NCBI RefSeq assembly: GCF_900113965.1
Contig: NZ_FORI01000007.1
Span: 124,001-188,000 of the forward strand
DNA from: Treponema bryantii
GTDB lineage: Bacteria > Spirochaetota > Spirochaetia > Treponematales > Treponemataceae
Direction: 5' to 3'
Length of the DNA stretch: 64,000 nt
Position numbers and translations under genes: made by a program. Positions 8,771 through 17,587 of the stretch are shown one piece after another (the first letter of the stretch is position 1; each line of letters begins with the position of its first letter). Under the pieces are notes generated by a model. The model did no database searches, had not been told where the DNA came from, and saw nothing but the letters and a program-made list of their open reading frames with translations.

Positions 8771-9817
8771 TTATTTCACTTTTTCAGCCATTGCCAGGAT
8801 TTCTTCTTTCCAGCGTTTTACGAGACGGGCAGGGGCGAGCGGTTCTGCCTGGCGGCCCCAGCAGAGCATAGATTCGAAGACTTTCTCAAACTGGCTGGAA
8901 GAGAAGGTTATTGTTGTAGAATCCTCATCTTCTACAAAGGTCTGATCATCGGCCCATTTATGATTTTTAATCCATTCTTTTGCATAACCCGTAAAGCGAA
9001 TTTTGAATTTCTCAACTTTATCTCCTGCAAAAGCTCCAAGACGGCCGCCACCACTGTAATTATTGATGTCGAAATTATCGGGGAGGGTAAAGGTCTCATT
9101 CAGAACCGAAATATCGGCCATGAAATTCAAATCATACATCAGTATAAAGTCTGCATATTCACTGTAGGCCCAGAGATATACAGTTCCATTTTCCAGAATC
9201 AGCTGATAAGGCCATACAATTCTCTGTACATCATTATTTGTATATGACTTTTTATAGCGGAATTTGATTTTTTGATTCTTCTGAAGGGCCTGATATACCT
9301 TATCCCAGTTACGAATATTGATATCAAACTCCATTTGCGGAGAAACTACAACCCGTCCGGATGATAAAAGGGAATCCTTCTTTGCAACAGCCGGAAGAAG
9401 AAAATAAATCAGTTTGGTGACGCTGTCAAATAGGGGAGTGCCTTTATACTGCTGCAAGAGGCCACGCAAACTTGCAACGAGAGCAAGATTTTTCTTTGTT
9501 TCTTCAGAGTAAAAGAATTCTTCAAAGTCGGGATTTATTGCATAACTGCCGTTTACCAGCTTTTTCTTGAGAAGATCCATGCCACGCATTTTCTCAATAA
9601 GACGGAAAATGGTAGGTTCTGAAGTCTTAAAATGCTTTGCAAAATACTTAGAATTATATTTTACTTCAGAATACTCAGGAACTTCCCTAAGAATCTGCAG
9701 GATTTCATAACAACGGTCATCAAGCGATTTTTCTGCAATTCTGGCCTTTTCATCCTGTCTGTCATCACGCATTAATCTGTTCTGATATTTTTCTTGTTCT
9801 GAAAGCTTTCTACTCAT
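8771..9817 (-). CDS. WYL-domain transcriptional regulator (WYL 1)
   Basis: 348 residues. A winged-helix DNA-binding region lies at about 30-85 (YNSKYFAKHFKTSEPTIFRL), then a linker, then a WYL domain at about 165-250 (KIKFRYKKSY, QLILENGTVYLWAYSE), then a WCX-like C-terminal extension (GYAKEWIKNHKW). WYL proteins sense nucleic-acid-like ligands or DNA damage and control phage defence and stress genes. Two relatives lie at 32402 and 39908. A 20-bp palindrome about 40 bp upstream of its start probably autoregulates it. Confidence 0.88.
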   Translation of the reverse strand: MSRKLSEQEKYQNRLMRDDRQDEKARIAEKSLDDRCYEILQILREVPEYSEVKYNSKYFAKHFKTSEPTIFRLIEKMRGMDLLKKKLVNGSYAINPDFEEFFYSEETKKNLALVASLRGLLQQYKGTPLFDSVTKLIYFLLPAVAKKDSLLSSGRVVVSPQMEFDINIRNWDKVYQALQKNQKIKFRYKKSYTNNDVQRIVWPYQLILENGTVYLWAYSEYADFILMYDLNFMADISVLNETFTLPDNFDINNYSGGGRLGAFAGDKVEKFKIRFTGYAKEWIKNHKWADDQTFVEDEDSTTITFSSSQFEKVFESMLCWGRQAEPLAPARLVKRWKEEILAMAEKVK

Positions 9818-9856
9818 AATAATATTATAACACGAAATGGCAAAAACGCTATAATT

Positions 9857-9876
9857 ACTATCATTTTAATGATAGT
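9857..9876. promoter_or_regulatory. palindromic operator upstream of WYL 1
   Basis: ACTATCATTTTAATGATAGT has 9-bp arms and a 2-bp centre. It contains TATCA and TGATA half-sites like the island regulon, but with a 6-nt spacer instead of 5 and no -10 at the conserved distance. It lies between WYL 1 and the exonuclease gene. Confidence 0.6.
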
Positions 9877-9885
9877 ATCGCCCTT

Positions 9886-10464
9886 CTAGAACTTTCTTAT
9901 CTGATTTCCACAAGCTTTTAGCAACTCTTCTACCGAATTAACGCCCCATTTTTCTGCTGCAAGTTTGATAAGCTGGCCGCAGGTTCTGGAATCTTCAAGA
10001 GCATCATGGGCAAGATACTCTATTCCAAAATGAGTGCCTAAATCGGTCAATTTATGAGATAACTCAGGCCAGGTCTTTCTGGCAATAATCAGAGAGTCAA
10101 AATATTCAAGTTTTGGAACTTCCATACCAAAATATTCGCAGCAATTCTGTATTACCGGCATATCGAACATATTTCCGTTATGTGCTACCAGCGGTACACC
10201 AGGAGTCTGATTAATAAATGGCATTACCATAGTATCCCAGATTTCCGGAAAATACGGTTTATTTCTGACATCGTTATATGATATATGATGAATATCTCGG
10301 GTCCATTCAGGGATAAAATACATTTTTGCAGGATGGATCAGTGAATAACAGGAATCTGTTTCTTTGCCATCGATGAACCGTACAAGGCCAACTGAACAGG
10401 CACTGTTTCTGTACTGATTCGCTGTTTCAAAATCAATTGCAATATAATCTAATTTGTTGTTCAT
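9886..10464 (-). CDS. DEDDh-family 3'-5' exonuclease (DnaQ epsilon-like)
   Basis: 192 residues from the ATG at 10464. ExoI motif is IDFET (D11, E13). ExoII is in LVAHNGNMFDMPVIQ, and ExoIII is HDALEDSRT with the catalytic His and Asp, defining the DEDDh class that removes 3' nucleotides with two metals. A BRCT domain and polymerase are absent, so it is a stand-alone exonuclease used in repair or nucleic-acid turnover. There is no ribosome site: the -10 of a regulon-type promoter ends 7 nt before the ATG, so a leaderless mRNA is expected. It sits next to WYL 1. Confidence 0.85.
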   Translation of the reverse strand: MNNKLDYIAIDFETANQYRNSACSVGLVRFIDGKETDSCYSLIHPAKMYFIPEWTRDIHHISYNDVRNKPYFPEIWDTMVMPFINQTPGVPLVAHNGNMFDMPVIQNCCEYFGMEVPKLEYFDSLIIARKTWPELSHKLTDLGTHFGIEYLAHDALEDSRTCGQLIKLAAEKWGVNSVEELLKACGNQIRKF

Positions 10465-10471
10465 ATTAAAT

Positions 10472-10503
10472 AATATAGTGTCAATTACTATCAAAAAGTG
10501 ATA
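10472..10503 (-). promoter_or_regulatory. regulon promoter in front of the exonuclease gene
   Basis: On the minus strand: TATCA-N5-TGATA (10489-10503), 11 nt, then TATATT (10472-10477). The architecture is identical to the promoters at 41, 43.6, 47, 49.9, 50.3, 50.7 and 53 kb. Confidence 0.75.
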
Positions 10504-10632
10504 TAATGAAATAAATAATTCATCTAGCCCATCCATATAAAAGGTGAGGTGTATGCCCCTTTTATACACAATACATCTGTATAGTTTTTACTACATAAGT
10601 AGACAGAAGATAGATTATCGACAGTAGCAAAT

Positions 10633-10679
10633 ACACTATATATAGTGTTTTATTTTTTTTACCACACTATATATAGTGT
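10633..10679. repeat. two tandem copies of the palindrome ACACTATATATAGTGT
   Basis: Perfect 16-bp palindromes at 10633-10648 and 10664-10679, 31 bp apart (about three helical turns). A one-mismatch copy is at 11480-11495. The flavodoxin gene ends just to the right. Phased spacing suggests a dimeric regulator or a transcription-termination site. Confidence 0.6.
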
Positions 10680-10681
10680 TA

Positions 10682-11131
10682 TTATTTACACAAACCTTCA
10701 TAGAAGTCTACAGCTTTCTGCAAATCAGCTTCATTCGGATGCCCTTTATTAATTCCTCCAAGCAATTTAAAAGGTCCAAAAGTATCATAAGCCAGGCAGG
10801 AATAGGCAGCTGTAAGCGTACACTCCTTGGACTTAATCAGGTCTTTAATATCCTTGAGATAAGCTTCAGCACGATCTGAACCACAAGTGTACATTACAAA
10901 TACTTTCTTGCGCAAAGGAAGATTTTCTGTGATAAAGCTGAGCAAGGACTTATGGAACTTACCGTAGAAGATTCCGGATGCAAAACCAATCAAATCATAA
11001 GAAGCGAGGTCTTTTAAGATTGTTTTTGTAGCATCTATAAGCTCAATTTCCGGATGTTTTTCCGCAATTGCTTTCACCACTTTTTCTGTATTTTTATGGT
11101 GCACGCTGGCATATACTATAGCTGTTTTCAT
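10682..11131 (-). CDS. flavodoxin family protein
   Basis: 149 residues. The phosphate loop near the N-terminus (VYASVHHKNTEKV) is a flavodoxin FMN-binding loop of the S/T-x-H-x-N-T type, followed by DLIGFASGIFYGKFH, which fits the second FMN contact. Likely a cytosolic electron carrier or a flavodoxin-like redox protein. AGGAGG-like sequence (AAGGAGGG) precedes the ATG. Single gene, apparently native rather than part of the island. Confidence 0.85.
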   Translation of the reverse strand: MKTAIVYASVHHKNTEKVVKAIAEKHPEIELIDATKTILKDLASYDLIGFASGIFYGKFHKSLLSFITENLPLRKKVFVMYTCGSDRAEAYLKDIKDLIKSKECTLTAAYSCLAYDTFGPFKLLGGINKGHPNEADLQKAVDFYEGLCK

Positions 11132-11757
11132 CTGAAAACCCTCCTTTTCAATTTAATTAGTATAATATATTAGACATTTTAAGATATTTTCTTAATATAT
11201 TATAGGATTCTGTCTACCAAACCCCTGTCTTATAGCCCTATTTTACCTTAATTTTCAGAACTCCTCAATGAAAGACTGAAAGATTTTCTTAAAAAGCACC
11301 TCTCATTCTTATTGAACAGTCCTGACTAACTTTCATCTGGCAGCTTTACTTTACAGCTCTATCATACAATGCCAAAGTGCCAATTAACGGCATTTTGCGA
11401 TTCTTTTTTCCAGTAACTCCGGATTCTGATATTTTCACTCCCCCTTCCCTCTTGAAATCTCAACAACAAGTAAAAACCCACGCTATATATAGTGTACCCA
11501 ATTCAGTCAATATTTTATAGCAAAAACCACTATACAAAACGCAATTTTGAGTAATCAACCATCCGCAGGATTTCAGCAAAAGTCATATTTTACGTGGGTG
11601 TTTGGGCAAAAAATGGTTAAAAAGTCATATTTTACGTGGGAAAATCTTATTCCAATCCTTATAACAGTGCCGTTATTTGGCACAGTACCGCATTATACTG
11701 ACGGAACTATCCGAGTTCTGTACTGCTTCAAAACAATGGTAATGAGGGGAATCTAAA
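11132..11757. other. repeat-rich intergenic region, no convincing gene
   Basis: About 625 bp. It contains the 11376-11394 and 11666-11684 palindromes (AGTGCC-N7-GGCA), a 16-bp TATA-type palindrome at 11480-11495, and two 21-bp direct repeats at 11578-11598 and 11620-11640. A short open frame covering the direct repeats has repeated KSYFTW and no ribosome site, and I do not call it a gene. The region precedes a conjugation-associated segment and could hold a replication or transfer origin. Confidence 0.5.
11578..11640 (+). repeat. pair of 21-bp direct repeats (iteron-like)
   Basis: The unit beginning AAAAGTCATATTTTACG and ending TGGG occurs twice, starting 42 bp apart (exactly four helical turns), with no mismatch. 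Iterons or a regulator's binding sites would look like this. Confidence 0.6.
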
Positions 11758-13206
11758 ATGATAAAGGAGAATTGCATTAAACTCTTGGGACTTGGCTTGT
11801 CCCATGTCGAAAACAGCTATAAAAACATTCAAATCGATTTAAAGCCTGAAGAAAGAAACAGCGGAAATACTTCTTTTGCCTTTGAAGGTGAAGAATTTAA
11901 GCCAAATTCCGCAGAAGAATACAATCTTTCTCAGCGTAAACTCTATCAGGTACGTTCCTTTGCAGCAGAAGACCTTACTTTGTACATCAGAACTCGGAAC
12001 ATGGCCTATTCTCACGCCCTAAAAGTGCTCAAAACAGCAGAATATCTTATCAGTATTCTTGAACTGGCTAAAGATATCAATGAAATGGTGTCTTCAATCA
12101 TCAAGACCACCAGAAGCATCAAACAGAATAATAAGATTTCAAAAGAGGATAGGTCGTATCAGATTGCTAAAAACGCTGTCTGTACTTATATCGACATCCT
12201 CCTGGAGATAAAAGCCAGAATCACAGACCTGGAAAACTCCCGCTGTAATCATTTTATTGCTCGTACTTACTCAAATCTGGATACCAAAGTCCAGACTATG
12301 CTCAAAACCTACTACATTCCTGATGAACTGTCCGAGAATTTCAACAATCTCTACGAAAACTACCCTCTTTACAAATTCTCTATGGCAAAAGCAGAAGGGA
12401 TTTCAAGGTCTGCAATGCAGGTAAAATTCGAAGATTTAGCCGAACGACTATATTTTGCTGCTATTCACCCCTTTCTTTCGGAGCTTCTGGAAGAGTATTC
12501 CTACTTTATCACTCCAGATACCTTCCTGAATAATCCCCATAAAGAGGCTCTTTTTGTAGTTCCTATGAGCATCTACAAAAAATTGAACTTTATGAGAAGC
12601 GGTTTAACCCGAGAAGAGATTATTTTCCTTGAAACCAAGAATGATATGGAAAAAACAACTCATAATCTGGGCATTTTTTACGGCGAGCTTCTTACCGCAA
12701 TGACTTGCATGTATGAGAAGGTCAAAATTGAGAAAAACAAACTTTTTAATACCAAGGATAAGGGCGAGAGCGAATGGGTTGTGGATGCTTTTCTAAAGAA
12801 ATTCTGCCACAGTACGCTCGGAAATATCCGCTGTATTCAAACGCTGCTTAAAGATGATTTCTTCAGAGAAAAATTCACCGTTCTTCTGTATGATTTACGC
12901 CCTGACTTATTGGTAGATATGCTCACGCTCCAACAGGATCCCTGGGAAATAACAAGAGATATCCGCGAAGATAATGCTTTGGACGTGGAAACGGCAGTTT
13001 ATCTCTATCATCTTTTGATGTACAGCTTTGAAAAAAATGATTACTCTAACCTACGGTCTCAAATGGCCCGATTCTTGAACCTCTTTTCCTACAACAACTT
13101 TCCGGATAAGAGTCTGGGCAGGTATATGAGGAAGGTAAGAGATGGGGAACTTACCTGGGCAGACTCTGAACTGGGAAGAAAGTTTAAGGCAGCACTGGAA
13201 AAGTAG
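11758..13206 (+). CDS. hypothetical protein in conjugation module (482 aa)
   Basis: A long mostly helical soluble protein without signal peptide or recognised motif. There are several Lys/Glu-rich amphipathic helices and a short acidic stretch. The start ATG is preceded by GAGG. It ends 5 bp before the convergent small ORF that overlaps topoisomerase III, and lies beside the relaxase, so I infer a transfer- or plasmid-related role, but nothing in the sequence proves that. Confidence 0.7.
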   Translation: MIKENCIKLLGLGLSHVENSYKNIQIDLKPEERNSGNTSFAFEGEEFKPNSAEEYNLSQRKLYQVRSFAAEDLTLYIRTRNMAYSHALKVLKTAEYLISILELAKDINEMVSSIIKTTRSIKQNNKISKEDRSYQIAKNAVCTYIDILLEIKARITDLENSRCNHFIARTYSNLDTKVQTMLKTYYIPDELSENFNNLYENYPLYKFSMAKAEGISRSAMQVKFEDLAERLYFAAIHPFLSELLEEYSYFITPDTFLNNPHKEALFVVPMSIYKKLNFMRSGLTREEIIFLETKNDMEKTTHNLGIFYGELLTAMTCMYEKVKIEKNKLFNTKDKGESEWVVDAFLKKFCHSTLGNIRCIQTLLKDDFFREKFTVLLYDLRPDLLVDMLTLQQDPWEITRDIREDNALDVETAVYLYHLLMYSFEKNDYSNLRSQMARFLNLFSYNNFPDKSLGRYMRKVRDGELTWADSELGRKFKAALEK

Positions 13207-13211
13207 TTTTT

Positions 13212-13376
13212 TTACAGCACCATCTGGCGAATAATCGCATCTACAGCCGATAAGGTTCTGCGAATATATCGCCGACCAGTCGCTGTATGCTGAACCACAA
13301 AGAAATGATTGCCCATAACCTCCAGTTTGGAGACCTTAAAACCATTTTCTTCATAAAGGAAAGTCAGATTAGGCAT
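13212..13376 (-). CDS. small hypothetical protein (54 aa)
   Basis: 54 residues from the ATG at 13376 with GAGAGG upstream; it overlaps the end of the topoisomerase gene by 8 bp, implying translational coupling. The body (GNHFFVVQHTATGRRYIRRTLSAVDAIIRQ) is basic at its C-terminus. A longer form starting inside the topoisomerase gene is less likely. Function unknown, likely co-transcribed with topB. Confidence 0.6.
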   Translation of the reverse strand: MPNLTFLYEENGFKVSKLEVMGNHFFVVQHTATGRRYIRRTLSAVDAIIRQMVL

Positions 13377-15141
13377 GTAAAACCTCTCCGGAAACGGCTT
13401 TTCGAACATAGCTTTTGATATCTGCTTCAAACAGGATTGGATTCTGGGCCAGCTTTTCTTCCCAACGAGTAGTTTCTTCAACATCTGCCAGGGCTGATAA
13501 CGGAGTTTTTGCTATAAGCTGCAGCAGTTTTTCACCGTTCTTGGTAATAAGAATATTCTTGTTGGTGACTTCGATGTATTTTGACCGCAAAAGCTTTGGA
13601 ATAAAGGTATGGCGGGTAGCCGGAGTTCCTAACCCCACCAGTTTTTTATCGCCTGACTCCCCTTTTGGATTTTCCATAAAGGCTAAAATCGAAGCCTCAT
13701 TGAAGTGCTTTGGCGGTTTTGTAGTCTTCTGAACAGACTTTACAGCAGTCAAGGTCAAATTATTCCAGTCGATATTATCAAGAAGCTGAATTTCATCGGA
13801 ATCAGCCTCTTTTAGAAGCCTTGTAAAGCGGCGGAATTTCTGCCAGCCTTCATCTAAAACCTTTCGCCCCTCAATTTTGAACTGAGAATCACCTACACTA
13901 AGCATTGCTATCTGCTTTTCATACACATGAGCTGGGGCAAAAGCCAGCATAAAACGTTCAAGAATCAGATTGTAGATGTTTTCTTCATCTCCCGTAGCCC
14001 CAGCAGGTATCTTTGCAAGTGGAATTATGGCATGGTGAGCTTCAAGCTGGGCATCATTAAAAATCCGCTTATTTGAGGCATCAATTTTGTAAAAAGGATG
14101 AAGCACAAAGTATTCCAAGTATTGAGTGAGGAATTTCTGATACAAATTCTTGCAAAGCTCAACATTCTGACTGCCCATAACCTTGGATGGTGTTCTTGGA
14201 TAGGAAACACACTTGTAGTTTTCATACAAATTCTGAACCAGATATAAGGTCATTTCTGCAGAATAATTGAAGTAGTGGAAGGCATCCTTCTGTAAATCAT
14301 TCAAACTGTAAAGCTGAGGCGGAAGGATTTCCTTCTTTTCAGACTTCAATTTCAGCAATTTTGCAGGCTGATTCAGATATGGCTGCAATTTAGGGGCTAA
14401 AGCAGCCTCATTAAAGCGGGATTTTCCTGCAGTATCTACTAAAAGGCCGGGAAAAAGAGTGCCATTTGGCACTGCAAAAGTGGCTGCAATTTCATAATAC
14501 TTTTCAGCTTTGAAATTCGCTATTGAAGAACATCGGGCAGAAATTGCAGACAAGACAGAGGTCTGTACCCTGCCTACTGTGAATAAATTAGCAACCTTAT
14601 TTGTAATAAATCTGGTACCGTTGATTCCCACCAGCCAGTCTGAATGCTGACGAGCAAAGCCCTGGTCGGCAAGCTGGTCATAGTCAGCTAACGCTTTAGC
14701 TTTCTGAATTCCGTCCAAAATCACGTCCGAGGTCATGGCCTGAGAGACCCAGAATCTTTTGATTTTTGAAGTATCTGTAATACCGGCAGCTTTCAGGCAT
14801 TCGCGTGCGATTATTTCCCCTTCTCTGTCGGCATCTGTCGCAATCAGGATTTCATCAGACTTATGCTTCTTTAACAGGTTGATGACAGCTTTTGCCGTAT
14901 CCTTCACAGACGGAGTAACGTGATAATGAAACTGATCTGGAACGATGGGGAGATTTTTCCAGTTTTTGAACTCCGGATTATAAGAAGCGGGTTCATCCAG
15001 TTCAAAAAGATGACCAACACAATTGGCTATATAAACCGAACCATCAGCTTTTTTGAAGCATTTTTCGGTTGTTGAATAAGTGCAGCCAAGAGCTTTAGCA
15101 AAGTCTTTTGCCACGCTTGGCTTTTCTGTAAGTATTAACAT
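13369..15141 (-). CDS. topB: DNA topoisomerase III (type IA)
   Basis: 590 residues. The Toprim motif appears as TEKPS (residues 5-9) and DADREGE (103-109). The active-site segment is SYPRTPS with catalytic Tyr at about 314. The protein ends without the zinc-finger tail of chromosomal TopA, which is the compact form often carried by conjugative elements. It relaxes negatively supercoiled DNA and decatenates single-stranded intermediates. A small coupled gene follows, and the relaxase is divergent across a 340-bp intergenic stretch. Confidence 0.9.
   Translation of the reverse strand: MLILTEKPSVAKDFAKALGCTYSTTEKCFKKADGSVYIANCVGHLFELDEPASYNPEFKNWKNLPIVPDQFHYHVTPSVKDTAKAVINLLKKHKSDEILIATDADREGEIIARECLKAAGITDTSKIKRFWVSQAMTSDVILDGIQKAKALADYDQLADQGFARQHSDWLVGINGTRFITNKVANLFTVGRVQTSVLSAISARCSSIANFKAEKYYEIAATFAVPNGTLFPGLLVDTAGKSRFNEAALAPKLQPYLNQPAKLLKLKSEKKEILPPQLYSLNDLQKDAFHYFNYSAEMTLYLVQNLYENYKCVSYPRTPSKVMGSQNVELCKNLYQKFLTQYLEYFVLHPFYKIDASNKRIFNDAQLEAHHAIIPLAKIPAGATGDEENIYNLILERFMLAFAPAHVYEKQIAMLSVGDSQFKIEGRKVLDEGWQKFRRFTRLLKEADSDEIQLLDNIDWNNLTLTAVKSVQKTTKPPKHFNEASILAFMENPKGESGDKKLVGLGTPATRHTFIPKLLRSKYIEVTNKNILITKNGEKLLQLIAKTPLSALADVEETTRWEEKLAQNPILFEADIKSYVRKAVSGEVLHA
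14458..14473. repeat. AGTGCC-ATTT-GGCACT palindrome inside topB
   Basis: One of three identical copies, the others being at 15218-15233 and 15391-15406. This one is in coding sequence, which argues that it spreads as a sequence element rather than being only a terminator. Confidence 0.5.
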
Positions 15142-15484
15142 AGAACTCCTACGGGCAGGCAGAAGTCTATGTTCTAAAAATACGTTTTTTCAGCAAAAAA
15201 CTCAATAAAAATGAGGGAGTGCCATTTGGCACTGTGCCAAAAATGGAGAAAAGCCGGCCCGACCTAATCCCGCAAGATAAAGGTTTGCATACAAGCCCGG
15301 ATAATTCGTTATATTTTCAGACTTTGCGTGTATTCAGCCCCCCTAAATGTTTACAAAGGTTAAAAATGTACTTTTTCAGCAAATTTTTGGAGTGCCATTT
15401 GGCACTGTTTTTTTTCTTGATTCTCAAATTTGATTTTGATATAGTCAGAAATGCAATTCCTGCCTGCCCAAAACAGGAATACCT
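15142..15484. other. intergenic region between topB and relaxase with two palindromes
   Basis: 343 bp. It contains AGTGCC-ATTT-GGCACT at 15218-15233 and 15391-15406, each preceded by a TTTTTCAGCAAA-type sequence. The second is followed by a T9-like run and can act as an intrinsic terminator on the plus strand. A divergent promoter and possibly the origin of transfer should be here. An open frame spanning it has no coding character. Confidence 0.5.
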
Positions 15485-16651
15485 ATGCAAAATCTAAAAT
15501 CAATTTTCGACCATCCCAAAATATCAGATCCAGAAAGAGACCCGCATCTTTATGACTGGAAACGGCCTTTCCATGGCAAAAATGATGTGGCTTATTTGAA
15601 CAAACTATTAAAAAGACGAAGTCGTAAAGCCGTTCCGGAACGATTTTCATCAGGAATAACTGACTACAACAGCTTTGGAAACTGCTGCAAGCAAAGAGTC
15701 TTTTTTACAACCACCTATGCAAAAACTCTTAAAAGCCATAAAGAATACATTAAGAATTATATGCCTCAAAAAGATAAACCCGGAATTACGGAAGAAGCAG
15801 AAATGTTTGGAGTTCCGCCAGAGGAGTATTTGGACAATATGGTTCCCCTGCACTTCAAATGGATTATTTCGCCGGAAAGCCAGAAGGTAGACTTACAATT
15901 ACTGGCAAATGCGGTTATTAAACATATTGAACAGCTGACCGGCTATGAATTCTACTGGCGAGGTGTAATTCACACAGATACGGGCCATCATCATCTGCAT
16001 ATTGTTGTAAATGGAAAAGATAAGAACGGTAAAAGTGTTCGCTTCCCTAAAGATATGATTAAGAACACGATTCGAGAAATCACCTCAAATATCATCACAA
16101 ATATGGTGGGAGAAAGAACGCAGGAAGAAATAGAGAATGCAAAAGCAAGGCTTCCTCTCGCAAAAAGGTGGACAGAATTCGACGAGCAACTGAAAGAAAT
16201 GCCAGAAAAGATTTTTATAAAAAACCTGCAGCCTAGTATTGTGCAAAGACTTCAGTTTTTGCATTCCATAAATCTCGCAACTAAGGATGGCCTATTCTAC
16301 TCTCTTAATCCTGATTTTGAAGAGGTTTTGAAGGCTACCGGACGTTACAATCTGTACCTGGAAGAGTATTTAAAATCAGATTTACCACTCAGACTTTTTG
16401 AAGGCGGAACTATAACCGGCAAGGTTGATAAGGTAATAAATTTCGATAGAGATGAAAGCTGGAATGATGCCATCATTATCCGAAAGGAAAATGAAAGAAT
16501 CTATATTCCAGTCTATCAGCTTCATAAGCAGCATCTGGAAGGAAGGACTGTACGCATTGAACATGCAGCTGGCGGTACGAACCGAAATATCTCTAATAAA
16601 GACATAAGAATTGTCGATAATAAAAATAGAGATTATTCTTTAACCAGATAG
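15485..16651 (+). CDS. HUH relaxase (MobP/VirD2-like)
   Basis: 388 residues. The relaxase motif III is clear: HTDTGHHHLHIVV at residues 163-175, the three-His metal site of HUH endonucleases, following a HxD. The C-terminal part (GTITGKVDKVINFDRDESW and IIIRKENERIYIPVYQL) resembles the DUF3363 region of VirD2-type relaxases. It nicks oriT and carries the transferred strand. No helicase domain. It is a complete protein with the start near a weak ribosome site, followed by a terminator at 16695. Confidence 0.85.
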   Translation: MQNLKSIFDHPKISDPERDPHLYDWKRPFHGKNDVAYLNKLLKRRSRKAVPERFSSGITDYNSFGNCCKQRVFFTTTYAKTLKSHKEYIKNYMPQKDKPGITEEAEMFGVPPEEYLDNMVPLHFKWIISPESQKVDLQLLANAVIKHIEQLTGYEFYWRGVIHTDTGHHHLHIVVNGKDKNGKSVRFPKDMIKNTIREITSNIITNMVGERTQEEIENAKARLPLAKRWTEFDEQLKEMPEKIFIKNLQPSIVQRLQFLHSINLATKDGLFYSLNPDFEEVLKATGRYNLYLEEYLKSDLPLRLFEGGTITGKVDKVINFDRDESWNDAIIIRKENERIYIPVYQLHKQHLEGRTVRIEHAAGGTNRNISNKDIRIVDNKNRDYSLTR

Positions 16652-16694
16652 TCTGTGTCTATTGTTTGTATAGACATTGTATATACATATAGTA

Positions 16695-16739
16695 CGGTGG
16701 TTGCAGAGGTTTCGACAGGCTCAACCACCGCATTTTTTT
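16695..16739 (+). terminator. terminator formed by CGGTGGTT...AACCACCG
   Basis: An 8-bp stem with loop TTTCGACAGGCTC and a T7 tail, 44 bp after the relaxase stop. The loop-arm sequence TTTCGACAGGCTCAACC recurs in-frame in the trbI gene at 19276. Confidence 0.8.
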
Positions 16740-16867
16740 GTCTAAATCGTCACTTTTTTAATCTACACTCTATTATTTTATAATGTACATTTAGAAACTT
16801 ATTGACTTAATCCGCCGATTGGCGGTATTCTGTATACAGTACTTGCCTGCCCGGGGAGTACGAAAAA

Positions 16868-17572
16868 TTGAGTTCCAAGAATTACTATCCCAAAGGAACC
16901 AACGATACACCTTTTAATCCACAGCTCCAGCACTTTGATTTTATCTGCGGTCAAATTATCAATGAAAACCGTATTTTAAAGTTCGTGGTTGTAGCAGCTG
17001 TGCTTTCCTTTTTTCTTTCAATCGGCATCTGTATCTATGCTGTAGCGCAGCCAGATTCAATTCCTGTTCTTGTGACCATGAATGATTTTGGAGAAACTCA
17101 GTATATCGGTTCTGTTTCAAGAAAGAACTATCAGAACTTCAATGTACCGGAAGTTGCGGTTCAGGCTCAGGTAAAAGAGTTCGTAAATCTTATGAACACG
17201 CTTTCTACTGATAAAGCCGTAATGAAAAAATCTGTAAACAAAACCTATCATCTTCTCACTTCAACGACCGCTTCCAAGTATTCGACTTTGGTAAGAGAAG
17301 ATAATCCTTTTAAGGATTTTGGCTCACGAACAAAAGAAGTTCTTTTTCAGACAGAACCGCTGAAAGTTTCCAGCGACACCTATCAGGTAGATTATCAGAT
17401 TGTAACCCGCCAGCTTTCGGGACAGCTAATGAGCAATGAATCTTTTAGAGCTGTCATCACAGTAAAAATGCTTCAGCCTTCAGAAGAAGATATTAAAGAC
17501 AATCCGCTTGGAATCTATATCACTGCTTTTGATATGAAGCCAATCGACACTAAAGCAATCAATACAAAATAG
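16868..17572 (+). CDS. trbF: TrbF/VirB8-like conjugal transfer protein
   Basis: 234 residues with a TTG start at 16868, preceded by GGGGAG. One transmembrane helix lies at about 36-57 (FVVVAAVLSFFLSIGICIYAV), with a short cytoplasmic N-terminus and a large periplasmic domain, the VirB8/TrbF layout. VirB8 nucleates the inner-membrane part of the type IV secretion channel. Followed 15 bp later by the TrbG/VirB9-like gene. The family call rests on topology and neighbours. Confidence 0.75.
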   Translation: MSSKNYYPKGTNDTPFNPQLQHFDFICGQIINENRILKFVVVAAVLSFFLSIGICIYAVAQPDSIPVLVTMNDFGETQYIGSVSRKNYQNFNVPEVAVQAQVKEFVNLMNTLSTDKAVMKKSVNKTYHLLTSTTASKYSTLVREDNPFKDFGSRTKEVLFQTEPLKVSSDTYQVDYQIVTRQLSGQLMSNESFRAVITVKMLQPSEEDIKDNPLGIYITAFDMKPIDTKAINTK

Positions 17573-17587
17573 CATCAGGAGTAACAC

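Noticed and set aside
11547-11756. Short plus-strand ORF over the direct repeats
   Set aside because: Its repeated KSYFTW comes from the DNA repeat; no ribosome site or coding composition.
15219-15497. 92-codon ORF before the relaxase
   Set aside because: Overlaps two palindromes and a terminator-like T run, has no domain signal, and conflicts with the relaxase start.
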